This document shows positions 15,219-23,455 of a DNA stretch of 41,462 nt, piece by piece. The notes beneath the pieces were generated by a model, which saw only the letters and a list, made by a program, of their open reading frames with translations, had not been told where the DNA came from and made no database searches. The DNA is taken from assembly GCF_003172935.1 (NCBI RefSeq), contig NZ_QGKS01000166.1:1-41462 (forward strand), given 5' to 3'. The first letter of the stretch is position 1. Each line of letters starts with the position of its first letter. Both the position numbers and the translations under genes were made by a program. This stretch comes from Micromonospora sicca (lineage in GTDB: Bacteria > Actinomycetota > Actinomycetes > Mycobacteriales > Micromonosporaceae).

Positions 15219-16601
15219 ATGCACGCTGTCCGTGATCATGAGCGGGCGGTGGACACGCTGCGGCGGTCGTATGCCGCGGTGCCCGCCGGCGAGCCCGTAC
15301 GGCTGGCCAAACGCACCTCCAACCTGTTCCGGCCCAGGTCCGCGCCCCGCGCCCCGGGGCTGGACGTCAGCGGCCTGACCGGCGTGCTCGCCGTGGACCC
15401 GGCCGCCCGCACGGCCGACGTGCAGGGCATGTGCACCTACGAGGACCTGGTCGACGCGACGCTGCCGCACGGGCTGATGCCGCTGGTGGTGCCACAGTTG
15501 CGCACCATCACCCTGGGCGGCGCGGTTACCGGGCTGGGCATCGAGTCCACCTCCTTCCGCAACGGCCTGCCGCACGAGTCGGTGCGGGAGATGGACCTGC
15601 TGACCGGGGCGGGCGAGATCCTCACCGTCCGGCCGGAGGGCGAGCACGCCGACCTGTTCCGGGCCTTCCCCAACTCGCTGGGCAGCCTCGGCTACGCCAC
15701 CCGGCTGCGCATCGAACTGCAACCGGTCCGCCGGTACGTGGCGCTGCGCAACATCCGGTTCAACCGGCTGGAGGAGTTGACCGACGCGATCCGCGACGTG
15801 GTCGCCAAGGGCGAGTGGGCCGGCGAGCCGGTCGACGCGATGGACGGGGTGATGTTCAGCCCCGGCGAGGCGTACCTGGTGCTGGGGACGTTCACCGACG
15901 ACGCGGAGCGGCCCAGCGACTACACCGGCCAGGACATCTACTACCGCTCGTTGCGCAGGCGCACCCGGGACGCCCTCACCACGTACGACTACCTCTGGCG
16001 CTGGGACACCGACTGGTTCTGGTGCTCGGCGGCGTTCGGGGTGCAGCACCCGGTGGTCCGTCGGCTCTGGCCGGCCCGGTACCGGCGCAGCGACTTCTAC
16101 CACCGGCTGGTCCGGCTGGAGCACCGCCACCAGGTGGCCGCGCGGGTCGACCGCTGGCGGGGCCGGCCGGCCCGGGAGCGGGTGGTGCAGGACGTGGAGA
16201 TCCCGCTCGACCGCACCGCCGACTTCCTGCGCTGGTTCACCCGGCACGTCGGGATGACCCCGGTCTGGCTCTGCCCGCTGCGGCTGCGGGAGCCGGCCGG
16301 CCCCGGATCCGCCCGGGCCTGGCCGCTGTATCCCCTCCAACCGGGCGAAACCTATGTGAACATCGGCTTCTGGGGAAGCGTGCCGATCGCTGAGGGCGCC
16401 GCCGACGGCGACGTCAACCGGGCGATCGAGCTCGCCGTGTCGGAGGCGGGCGGGCACAAGTCGCTCTACTCGGACGCGTACTACGACCGCGCGGCGTTCG
16501 ACCGGCTCTACGGCGGCGAGACCTGGCGCGCGGTGAAGGACCGTTACGACCCGGACCACCGGCTCACCGGACTCTATGAAAAGGCGGTAGCACGGCAATG
16601 A
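15219..16601 (+). CDS. tmsA: FAD-dependent oxidoreductase, predicted 10-methylene fatty acyl reductase
   Basis: 460 residues of the FAD_binding_4 (DHCR24-like) fold. VVPQLRTITLGGAVTGLGIE matches the FAD pyrophosphate-binding segment, and the C-terminal RYDPDHRLTGLYEK is typical of the family. The stop overlaps the next start by 4 nt (ATGA), and the partner is a cyclopropane-synthase-like methyltransferase. This pair matches the described tms/bfa genes, in which TmsB adds a methylene to oleoyl chains and TmsA reduces it to the 10-methyl group of tuberculostearate. 10-methyl fatty acids are known in Micromonosporaceae. Assignment is by domain and order, not by test. Confidence 0.78.
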   Translation: MHAVRDHERAVDTLRRSYAAVPAGEPVRLAKRTSNLFRPRSAPRAPGLDVSGLTGVLAVDPAARTADVQGMCTYEDLVDATLPHGLMPLVVPQLRTITLGGAVTGLGIESTSFRNGLPHESVREMDLLTGAGEILTVRPEGEHADLFRAFPNSLGSLGYATRLRIELQPVRRYVALRNIRFNRLEELTDAIRDVVAKGEWAGEPVDAMDGVMFSPGEAYLVLGTFTDDAERPSDYTGQDIYYRSLRRRTRDALTTYDYLWRWDTDWFWCSAAFGVQHPVVRRLWPARYRRSDFYHRLVRLEHRHQVAARVDRWRGRPARERVVQDVEIPLDRTADFLRWFTRHVGMTPVWLCPLRLREPAGPGSARAWPLYPLQPGETYVNIGFWGSVPIAEGAADGDVNRAIELAVSEAGGHKSLYSDAYYDRAAFDRLYGGETWRAVKDRYDPDHRLTGLYEKAVARQ

Positions 16602-17941
16602 GCCTCATCGACCGTGAACAGGGGGCGGCGAACGCCCCGTCCAGCCCGCCGGCGGGAGGCCGGCGCACGAGCCCGACCGTGGCGGACGTGATCCGCGCGG
16701 TCACCACCGGCGCGCTGCCGGTCCGGGTCACCGGGTACGACGGCAGCGCCGTCGGCCCCGCCGACGCCGGGATCACCCTGTCCATCCGCACCGAGCGGGG
16801 CCTGTCGTACCTGCTGACCGCCCCGGGTGACCTGGGCATGGCCCGGGCGTACGTCAGCGGCGACCTGGGGCTGGACGGCGTCCACCCGGGCGACCCGTAC
16901 GAGGCGCTGCGGGTGCTCAAGGACGAGATGCCGCTGCGGTTGCCGTCGGTGGCGGAGGCGCTGGCCCTGGTCCGGGGGCTCGGCTGGGAGAAGCTGATGC
17001 CGCCGCCGCCCCCGCCGCAGGAGGCGTCGCCGCGTTGGAAGCGGGTGATGAACGGGCTGCGGCACTCCCGCATGCGGGACAGCACGGCGATCTCCCACCA
17101 CTACGACGTCTCGAACGCCTTCTACGAGAAGGTGCTCGGCCCGTCCATGACGTACACCTGCGCGGTCTTCCACAGCCCGGACGACACGCTGGAGCAGGCG
17201 CAGCAGGCCAAGTACGACCTGGTCGCGAACAAGCTGGCGCTGAAGCCGGGTATGCGGCTGCTGGACGTCGGCTGCGGCTGGGGCGGCATGGTGCGGCACG
17301 CCGCCCGGGAGTACGGCGTGAAGGCGCTGGGGGTGACCCTGTCGAGGGCGCAGGCGGAGTGGGCGCAGGCGGCGATCGAGCGGGAGGGGCTGGGCGAGCT
17401 GGCCGAGGTGCGGCACCTGGACTACCGGGACGCCCCGCGCGAGCAGTTCGACGCGGTCTCCTCGATCGGGCTGACCGAGCACATCGGGGTGCGCAACTAC
17501 CCGGTCTACTTCGGCTTCCTGCGGGACCGGCTGCGGCCGGGCGGCCGGCTGCTCAACCACTGCATCACCCGGGCGGACAACCGGGCCCCGCACCGCTCCG
17601 GCGCGTTCATCGACCGGTACGTCTTCCCGGACGGCGAGCTGGCCGGGCCGGGCCGGCTGGTCGGCGAGATCCACGACGCCGGGCTGGAGGTGCACCACGA
17701 GGAGAACCTGCGGCAGCACTACGCGCTGACCCTGGCGGGCTGGTGCCGCAACCTGGTGGAGCACTGGGACTTCTGCGTCGGCGAGGTGGGCCACGGCACG
17801 GCCCGGGTGTGGGGGCTCTACATGGCCGGTTCGCGGATGGCGTTCGAGCGCAACGGCATCCAGCTGCACCAGGTCCTCGCGACCCACAACGGGCCGGACG
17901 GCGTCAACGGCTACCCGCTGCGTCCCGACTGGACGCCGTGA
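16598..17941 (+). CDS. tmsB: SAM-dependent cyclopropane-synthase-like methyltransferase, predicted 10-methylene fatty acid synthase
   Basis: 447 residues. The N-terminal 150 residues resemble the lipid-binding part of CFA synthases. SAM motif I is LLDVGCGWGG (about 221-230). HHYDVSNAFYEKVLGPSMTY (about 167-186) and SSIGLTEHIGVRNYPVYF are family hallmarks. It should methylate oleoyl phospholipid with SAM, and the product would be reduced by the upstream oxidoreductase. A proline run (PPPPPP near 135-140) separates the two domains. A perfect hairpin closes the operon just after the stop. Confidence 0.8.
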   Translation: MSLIDREQGAANAPSSPPAGGRRTSPTVADVIRAVTTGALPVRVTGYDGSAVGPADAGITLSIRTERGLSYLLTAPGDLGMARAYVSGDLGLDGVHPGDPYEALRVLKDEMPLRLPSVAEALALVRGLGWEKLMPPPPPPQEASPRWKRVMNGLRHSRMRDSTAISHHYDVSNAFYEKVLGPSMTYTCAVFHSPDDTLEQAQQAKYDLVANKLALKPGMRLLDVGCGWGGMVRHAAREYGVKALGVTLSRAQAEWAQAAIEREGLGELAEVRHLDYRDAPREQFDAVSSIGLTEHIGVRNYPVYFGFLRDRLRPGGRLLNHCITRADNRAPHRSGAFIDRYVFPDGELAGPGRLVGEIHDAGLEVHHEENLRQHYALTLAGWCRNLVEHWDFCVGEVGHGTARVWGLYMAGSRMAFERNGIQLHQVLATHNGPDGVNGYPLRPDWTP

Positions 17942-17946
17942 CGATC

Positions 17947-17984
17947 TGACGAGAGGGGCGGCCGCGCGGCCGCCCCTCTCGTCA
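17947..17984 (+). terminator. Strong hairpin terminator after tmsB
   Basis: A near-perfect 18-bp stem with a 2-nt loop spans 17947-17984 (arms begin TGACGAGAGGGG and end CCCCTCTCGTCA). It is followed by TTCCTATT. Confidence 0.75.
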
Positions 17985-17990
17985 TTCCTA

Positions 17991-18017
17991 TTGACAAAGA
18001 AGTTTTGTACGTACAAA
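17991..18017 (+). promoter_or_regulatory. Promoter overlapped by a perfect 14-bp palindrome
   Basis: TTGACA (17991-17996) is a consensus -35 box. The palindrome TTTGTACGTACAAA (18004-18017) fills the spacer and likely -10 region (TACAAA or CAAACT). It ends 11 nt before the regulator start at 18029, so self-repression is likely (inference). Confidence 0.65.
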
Positions 18018-18028
18018 CTGATTTTGCC

Positions 18029-18589
18029 ATGAGAGACGTCCTGTACCTGGAGCAGATCGAGCAGGCCGAGGCCCTGCTGAAGCCGCAGCGCGTCGAGGTG
18101 CTGCGGCACCTGGCCGAGCCACGCACCTGCACCGAGGTCGCCGCCCTGCTGGGGCAGACCCCGCAGCGCGTCTACTACCACGTCAAGCAACTCGCGGCGG
18201 CCGGCCTGGTCGAGCAGGTAGCCACCCGCAAGGTGCGCGGCATCAGCGAGGGCATCTACCAGGCCGCCGCCCGGTCGTACTGGCTCTCGCCGCGGCTCGT
18301 CGGGCGGATCGGCGGGCTGCGCCGGGCCCGGGACGAGCTGAGCCTGGGCTACCTGCTCGACCTGATGGAGGAGGTCCAGGCCGACGTCGCGGCGCTCGAC
18401 CGCACCGCGCCGGAGCTGCCGTCCATCGGCGTCTCCGGCGAGATCCGGGTGCCGACCGAGCGCCGCCAGGAGTTTCTGCACGACCTGCAGTCGACGCTGC
18501 AGGACCTGTTCACGCGCTACGGGGGTGCCGAGGGAGACGCCTTCAAGCTCGCCGTGGCCTGCTACCCGAAAGGCGACAACCATGAGTGA
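18029..18589 (+). CDS. ArsR-like winged-helix regulator
   Basis: 186 residues. Residues about 17-80 form a winged HTH: LKPQRVEVLRHLAEPRTCTEVAALLGQTPQRVYYHVKQLAAAGLV. The remainder is helical with no named domain. It lacks the metal-binding cysteines of classical ArsR. ATG 18029 is preferred to an upstream in-frame start at 18005 that lies inside the palindrome. The stop overlaps the next start by 8 nt, and ArsR-like repressors paired with SRPBCC genes are common in actinomycetes. The ligand is unknown. Confidence 0.82.
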   Translation: MRDVLYLEQIEQAEALLKPQRVEVLRHLAEPRTCTEVAALLGQTPQRVYYHVKQLAAAGLVEQVATRKVRGISEGIYQAAARSYWLSPRLVGRIGGLRRARDELSLGYLLDLMEEVQADVAALDRTAPELPSIGVSGEIRVPTERRQEFLHDLQSTLQDLFTRYGGAEGDAFKLAVACYPKGDNHE

Positions 18590-19442
18590 CCTGCTGACCG
18601 TGCGGGCCCGCCTGGCCGCGCCGGCCGAGGCCGTCCGCCACGCCCTGACCGACCCGGCCGAGCTGCGCGTCTGGCTGGCCGAGCACGCCGAGGTCGAGCT
18701 GCCCCAGCGGTACGCGTTCTGGGGCCGCTTCACCCCGGAGGGCGACAGTCCGCGGCAGCGCCTTCTCCACGTCGACGAGCACATACTGCGCTTCGCCTGG
18801 TTGCTCGACGGGGTGGAGACCACCACCGAGTTCGAGCTGACGCCCGAGGGCGAGAGCACCGTCCTCACCCTGCGGCAGAGCCACTTCGACTTCGCCGAGG
18901 CGATGAGCGGCAGCAGTATCCGCGGCGTCCTGCAGACCTACTGGGCCCTGGGGATCGCCAACCTGGCCGCCCACCTGGAGGGCCGGCCGCTGCTGCCGCG
19001 CACCGACTTCACCTCCGCCGACCTGCGCGGCGAGCTGACCATCGCCGCGCCGGTGGACCGGGTGTGGGAGTCGCTGACCGACTCGGCGCAGGCCAGCGCC
19101 TGGTTCGGGTACCCGATCGGCATCGAACCCTGGGTCGGCGGCCGGTACGCCATGGGCGGCTTCGAGGCCGGCCACGCCGCCAAGGTGGTCGACCTGGAGC
19201 CCGGCCGGAAGATGTCCGTCGACTGGGGACCGGTCGGCGTCAGCACCTGGGAGCTGGCCGAGTCCGGCGGGAAGACCAAGCTGACCTTCGTGCAGAGCGG
19301 CTTCGACGAGGGCAACCCCCCGTACGCGGCGTGGAGCGGGTCGGTCGCCGGGCTGGCCGAGCTGCGCCGCTACCACGAGATGGCGGACTGGCAGCCGATC
19401 TGGCTCTCGGTCGAGATGCCGACGGCTGACGCGACAAGCTGA
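18582..19442 (+). CDS. Tandem SRPBCC (AHSA1-like) domain protein
   Basis: 286 residues made of two START/SRPBCC modules. The first is about residues 1-138, opening TVRARLAAPAEAVRHALTDPAELRVWLAEHAE. The second is about 148-280, opening ELTIAAPVDRVWESLTDSAQASAWFG. Each carries the xxAPxxxVWxALTDPxxLxxWF pattern, so this looks like an internal duplication. The modules form hydrophobic ligand pockets. ATG 18582 sits inside the 3' end of the regulator gene. It probably senses, binds or detoxifies a small hydrophobic molecule together with that regulator. Confidence 0.82.
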   Translation: MSDLLTVRARLAAPAEAVRHALTDPAELRVWLAEHAEVELPQRYAFWGRFTPEGDSPRQRLLHVDEHILRFAWLLDGVETTTEFELTPEGESTVLTLRQSHFDFAEAMSGSSIRGVLQTYWALGIANLAAHLEGRPLLPRTDFTSADLRGELTIAAPVDRVWESLTDSAQASAWFGYPIGIEPWVGGRYAMGGFEAGHAAKVVDLEPGRKMSVDWGPVGVSTWELAESGGKTKLTFVQSGFDEGNPPYAAWSGSVAGLAELRRYHEMADWQPIWLSVEMPTADATS

Positions 19443-19500
19443 CCACGGATCAGCAGGCCAGGGGTTCCCGTCCCTTCGGGCGCGCCCGGCAACCAGGGCC

Positions 19501-19724
19501 TTGACCAGCGGAAACGGTGCCACGGCCCTGGTGCTTCCCTGGGCGGTGGAGCCCGGCGAGCGGGCGGCCCTGGGGTTCATCGCCGGTGGTGCGCCGCCAA
19601 TCTGCTCGACCGGCTCGTCCGCGCCCCGGGAGTGGGCCATGGTGAGTTAGTGGACTTCCTGTGTCTCGACTGGTGGCCGACGCTCAACCGCGCCGACACC
19701 GCCGGCGGCCGCGTTGGGCGCTAA
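19501..19724 (+). pseudogene. Probable decayed gene fragment, family unknown
   Basis: Frame 3 from about 19587 to TAA 19722-19724 reads CAANLLDRLVRAPGVGHGEL then VDFLCLDWWPTLNRADTAGG, a natural-looking sequence rich in Trp, Cys and Leu that is unlikely for a chance frame. Frame 1 just upstream (19501 on) reads ATALVLPWAVEPGERAALGF and also looks coding. The two join only if one frameshift near 19585 is assumed. No start or RBS is visible. I cannot name the family. The tail runs 11 nt into the proposed TTG start of the next gene. Confidence 0.4.
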
Positions 19725-20925
19725 GGTCGAGACCACCGTCACCGGTCGGGGCGCCGGGGCTCGTATCGCCCTCGCGCTGGCGGTCGCCGCCCCGGCAGTG
19801 ATCATGCGGCTGGCCGGGGTGGAGTTGGCGCCGGTGGCGGCGGTGGCAGTTTTCGGCGCCGCCGTGCTCGCCTCGGTGGCGCTGCTGATGTGGGCCTCGG
19901 AGGCCGCGCGGGTGGACATCTCCGGCAGCCTCGCGCTGGCCATCCTGGCGTTGATGGCGATCCTGCCCGAGTATGCGGTGGACATCTTCTTCGCCTACAC
20001 CGCCGGTCACGACCCGGCGTACGCCGCCTACGCCGCGGCGAACATGACCGGCGCGAACCGCCTGCTCATCGGGGTGGCCTGGCCGCTGCTGGTCGTCTTC
20101 GCGATCGTCGCGGTACGCCACCGCGGCGTCCGCGGCGAACGCAACGCCGTGACCTTGCAGGCGCACCGCCGCACCGAGATCCTGTTCCTCGCCGTCGCGA
20201 CCAGCTACGCCCTGGTCATACCGCTGACCGGCCGGCTGGCCTGGTACGACTCGCTGGTGCTCGCCGGGCTGTTCGCCGCCTACCTGTGGCGGCTCCGCGG
20301 CAAGGAGGAAGCCGAGGAAGAACTGGCCGGCGTGGCCGCCACCATCGCGGTTCAGCCGGCCACCCGCCGCCGTGGCACCGTCGCCGCACTGTTCGTCGCC
20401 GCCGGGATGATCATCCTGGCGACCACCGAGCCCTTCGGCGACGCCCTCGTCGGCGCGGGCGCCGAGCTGGGCATCGATGAGTTCCTGCTCGTCCAGTGGC
20501 TGGCCCCGATCGCCTCCGAAGCACCCGAGGTCATCGTCGCGATCACATTCGCCCTACGCGGACGCGCCGACGACGGCATGGGCGCACTGCTGGCCGCGAA
20601 ACTCAACCAGTGGACCCTGCTGATCGCCTGCCTGCCGGTCGCCTACTACCTCGGCGGGGGAGAGTTCGCCGGGTTGCCGCTGGACGCCCGGCAGACCGAG
20701 GAACTGGTGCTCACCACCGCCCAGACGCTGCTCGGCGTGGCCGTCCTGACCGACCTGCGACTGACCCGCAGTGAAGCCACCCTGCTGTTCGGCCTGTTCG
20801 CCGTCCAGTTCGTGCTGCCCGCACCGAACATCCGCTACGTCATCGCCGTCGCCTACACCGTGCTGGCCATCGTGCTGTTCATCCGGCAGCGACGCCACCT
20901 CCCCGAGCTGATCAAGTCCCGGTGA
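19714..20925 (+). CDS. CaCA-family cation exchanger (sodium/calcium exchanger-like)
   Basis: About 403 residues with 10-11 TM helices. Two alpha-repeat-like segments are visible: LALMAILPEYAVDIFFAYTA followed by NMTGANRL in the first half, and LAPIASEAPEVIVAITFALR followed by LLAAKLNQWTLL in the second. The acidic residues in LPE and SEAPE fit the ion-binding sites of the family. A charged cytoplasmic loop (KEEAEEELAG) separates the halves. It should exchange Na+ or H+ for Ca2+ or another cation. TTG 19714 is the only upstream start in frame after a stop at 19648; GTG 19798 is a poorer choice. The start is therefore uncertain. Confidence 0.75.
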   Translation: MGAKVETTVTGRGAGARIALALAVAAPAVIMRLAGVELAPVAAVAVFGAAVLASVALLMWASEAARVDISGSLALAILALMAILPEYAVDIFFAYTAGHDPAYAAYAAANMTGANRLLIGVAWPLLVVFAIVAVRHRGVRGERNAVTLQAHRRTEILFLAVATSYALVIPLTGRLAWYDSLVLAGLFAAYLWRLRGKEEAEEELAGVAATIAVQPATRRRGTVAALFVAAGMIILATTEPFGDALVGAGAELGIDEFLLVQWLAPIASEAPEVIVAITFALRGRADDGMGALLAAKLNQWTLLIACLPVAYYLGGGEFAGLPLDARQTEELVLTTAQTLLGVAVLTDLRLTRSEATLLFGLFAVQFVLPAPNIRYVIAVAYTVLAIVLFIRQRRHLPELIKSR

Positions 20926-21154
20926 CACCGGTCCGGGCGGCTTCGGAGCGGTAGCAGGCACTGACGATGGGGGATTTGGCGCAAGACCCCGTACTCCCCT
21001 AACGCCAAACGCCAGCCATGCCCTAACCCGGCCCGATAAGGCTGGGGTACACCCCCGATGTCCGATACCGCTGTTTCGGCCTACGGTCGATCCCGGGTCG
21101 GGCGATCTTGTCCCAGACCACGTGCCAACAACACCTATCGAGGAGACCGGCAAC
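20926..21154. other. Intergenic gap with inverted repeat
   Basis: TTTGGCG (20975-20981) pairs with CGCCAAA (21003-21009) across 21 nt rich in CCCC, a weak terminator candidate. The rest is the upstream region of the repeat-protein gene, whose RBS GAGGAG is at 21140-21145. No further gene is seen. Confidence 0.45.
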
Positions 21155-22144
21155 ATGAATGCAGGCGCCAGCACCAATTCCACCGCCGACGTGAACTCGA
21201 CCTCTGCCGCCGATTGGAACGGCAACACGGAGGTGACCGCCGATACGAGCGCGACCACCAGTGCGGATTCCGCCCCCACTGCGGGGTCGACCGCCGACCT
21301 GGGCGCAGCCGCTGGAGTGGTGTCGCCGCAGAGCCTGCAGGACTTCGTATTCGGCCTGCTCACGAACGTCGACGCCCGAGCGGCGTACGAGGCGGACCCG
21401 CAAGGCGCGCTGGACAACGCGGGCCTCAACGGCGTGACCCTGGCCGACGTGCAGGACACCGTTCCGCTGGTCGCCGACTACCTTCCAGTTCAGGGCCTCA
21501 CGGCCGTTCTCGCCGGGGACAGCCTCGGCGTCAGCGCGGGGGCCACCGTCGATGGACTGGGGCTCAGCGGCGTGACCGGTACCCTCGACAGCACCCTCGG
21601 CGGACTCGGTCTCACCGGCGTGACCGGCGACGTCGGCGCCACCCTCGACAGCGTGAGCCTGAGTGGCGCGACCGGCACTGTCGACGGCACTGTCGGCGGG
21701 CTGGGTGTCAGTGGCGTGACCGGCGATGTCGGGGGCACCGTGCACGGTGTCACGGGCCTGGCGGGCGGCGTGACCGGGGACGTCGGTGGCACTCTCGACG
21801 GTGCCGTCGGCGGCCTGGGTGTCAGCGGCGTGACCGGCGACCTCGGCGGCACCGTGCATGGTGTCACGGGCCTGGCCGGCGGCGTGACCGGGGACGTCGG
21901 TGGCACTCTCGACGGTGCCGTCGGCGGGCTGGATGTCAGCGGCGTGACCGGCGACCTCGGCGGCACCGTGCATGGTGTCACGGGCCTGGCCGGCGGTGTG
22001 ACCGGCGACGTCGGCGGACTCGGTGTCAGTGGCGTGACCGGCGACCTCGGGGGCACCGTGCACGGCATTGGCGGCGTCACGGGTGACCTCGGTGTACATG
22101 GCGACGCGTTCGCCGGCATGGACGGTGGACTCCTGGGGGCCTGA
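21155..22144 (+). CDS. IniB-like N-terminal domain protein with Gly/Val/Thr-rich repeats
   Basis: 329 residues. After a Ser/Thr/Ala-rich start of about 55 residues, SPQSLQDFVFGLLTNVDARA, AAYEADPQGALDNAGLNGVT and ADVQDTVPLVADYLPV match the IniB N-terminal domain known from mycobacterial isoniazid-inducible IniB. From about residue 125 onward the protein is low-complexity with the motif GVTGDVGGT, including 38-residue repeats. No signal peptide or TM helix is evident. ATG 21155 has GAGGAG 9 nt upstream. In mycobacteria iniB lies beside the dynamin-like iniA/iniC; neither is here. It may form a beta-rich or surface structure (inference). Confidence 0.75.
   Translation: MNAGASTNSTADVNSTSAADWNGNTEVTADTSATTSADSAPTAGSTADLGAAAGVVSPQSLQDFVFGLLTNVDARAAYEADPQGALDNAGLNGVTLADVQDTVPLVADYLPVQGLTAVLAGDSLGVSAGATVDGLGLSGVTGTLDSTLGGLGLTGVTGDVGATLDSVSLSGATGTVDGTVGGLGVSGVTGDVGGTVHGVTGLAGGVTGDVGGTLDGAVGGLGVSGVTGDLGGTVHGVTGLAGGVTGDVGGTLDGAVGGLDVSGVTGDLGGTVHGVTGLAGGVTGDVGGLGVSGVTGDLGGTVHGIGGVTGDLGVHGDAFAGMDGGLLGA
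21717..22078 (+). repeat. 114-bp in-frame coding repeats
   Basis: Near-identical units start at 21770, 21884 and 21998, exactly 114 nt (38 codons) apart. The third lacks 24 nt (the TLDGAVG segment). A degenerate half unit precedes at 21717. The near-identity at DNA level suggests recent expansion by slippage or recombination. Confidence 0.8.
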
Positions 22145-22233
22145 CCGTTGGCCCCCTTTCAGCTGGGGCTCTGCTTGAGGCGGAGGCCGGGCCGAGCGGA
22201 AACGGCTCGCCCGCCGGGCGGGAGGCGGCGCCG

Positions 22234-23451
22234 TCACGGGCCCCCGGCGGTCAGGTCGTCGGCGCGCTTGAGCAGCGCCCTGCGTTCGGCGGCGGACTGC
22301 ACCAGAGCGGCAGCGGCCCGGAACAGCGCGGCGGCCCGGACCGGGTTGCCCGTTCGGGCGGTGAACTCGGCCTCCGCCGTCAGCGCCGGCGGGTAGCGGT
22401 CGAGCGCACCGCCCGCGCGGGCCTCGGCGAGCAGCCGCAGCCCGGCCGTCGGGCCGTAGGCGAAGCCGTGGGCCACCGCCCGGTTGAGCAGGATCACCGG
22501 GGTCGGGCGGAGCCGCACGAGCTGGTCGTACCGTCCGGCGATGGCCGGCCAGTCGGTGTCGGCGGCGGTCGGCGCGGTGGCGTGGCAGAGGGCGATCCGG
22601 GCCTGGAGGGCGTACTGGCCGTCGCCGGCCCGGTCCAGCAGCGACCGGCCCTCCGCGATGGCGGCGTGGTCCCAGCGGGAGCGGTCCTGCACGTCCAGGG
22701 CGAGCAGGTTGCCGTCGGCGTCGCGGCGGGCCGCCCGGCGGGACTCGTGCAGCAGGAAGAGCGCCAGCAGCGCGGCCACCTCGGGCTGGTCCGGCATCAG
22801 CCGGTCGAGCAGCCGGGCCAGCCGGATCGCCTCCGCGGCGAAGGCGGGCTCGCCGTCGGCGTCGTACCCCCGGGTGAAGAGCAGGTAGAGCACGGCCAGG
22901 ACGCCGGGCAGCCGCTCGACCAGCGCGGGCCCGGTCGGCACCTGGTACGGGATGCCGGCGGTGGCGATCTTCGTCTTGGCCCGGGTGATCCGGCGGGTCA
23001 TGGTGGACTCGGTGACCAGGAAGGCGCGGGCGATGTCGGCGGTCGGCACCCCGGCCACGGTGCGCAGCGTCAACGCGACCCGGGCCTCCAGGGCCAGCGC
23101 CGGGTGGCAGCAGGTGAAGATGAGCCGGAGCCGGTCGTCCACCACGTCCCCCTCCGCCTCGGGCGACGCCGGCTCCGGGTCGGTGAGCCGCGCCAGCTCG
23201 CGCAGCTTGCGGCGTTCGACGCTGGCCCGGCGCAGCACGTCCACGGCCCGGTTCCGGGCGGCCGTCATCAGCCAGCCGCCCGGATTCGCCGGTACGCCGT
23301 CGCGCGGCCAGCGTTCCAGCGCCGTGGCCAGCGCCTCCTGGGCGCAGTCCTCGGCGAGCGTCCAGTCGCCGGTGACGCGGATCAGTGTCGCCACGATCCG
23401 CGGGTACGCCTCGGCGCCCGCTTCGGCGACGGCTCCGGCCACATCTCCCAT
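22234..23451 (-). CDS. ECF42-type RNA polymerase sigma factor with C-terminal TPR-like extension
   Basis: 405 residues. The sigma-2 region is at about 10-80 (RVTGDWTLAEDCAQEALATA and NPGGWLMTAARNRAVDVLRR). The sigma-4 region is at about 105-165 (ARVALTLRTVAGVPTADIAR, then TESTMTRRITRAK). A helical C-terminus of about 220 residues, FTRGYDADGEPAFAAEAIRL onward, is the SnoaL-free extension of the ECF42 group (DUF6596). In this group the neighbouring DGPF/YCII gene is the conserved partner, as here. No anti-sigma gene is seen. The extension is thought to control activity. Confidence 0.88.
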   Translation of the reverse strand: MGDVAGAVAEAGAEAYPRIVATLIRVTGDWTLAEDCAQEALATALERWPRDGVPANPGGWLMTAARNRAVDVLRRASVERRKLRELARLTDPEPASPEAEGDVVDDRLRLIFTCCHPALALEARVALTLRTVAGVPTADIARAFLVTESTMTRRITRAKTKIATAGIPYQVPTGPALVERLPGVLAVLYLLFTRGYDADGEPAFAAEAIRLARLLDRLMPDQPEVAALLALFLLHESRRAARRDADGNLLALDVQDRSRWDHAAIAEGRSLLDRAGDGQYALQARIALCHATAPTAADTDWPAIAGRYDQLVRLRPTPVILLNRAVAHGFAYGPTAGLRLLAEARAGGALDRYPPALTAEAEFTARTGNPVRAAALFRAAAALVQSAAERRALLKRADDLTAGGP

Positions 23452-23455
23452 CCGG

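Noticed and set aside
15219..17941. Part of a secondary metabolite gene cluster
   Set aside because: No PKS, NRPS or other biosynthetic genes nearby; the pair matches lipid-modification genes.
21717..22078. PE_PGRS/collagen-like gene
   Set aside because: The repeat is GVTGDVGGT rather than GGA/GGN or GXY, and the N-terminus matches the IniB type instead.
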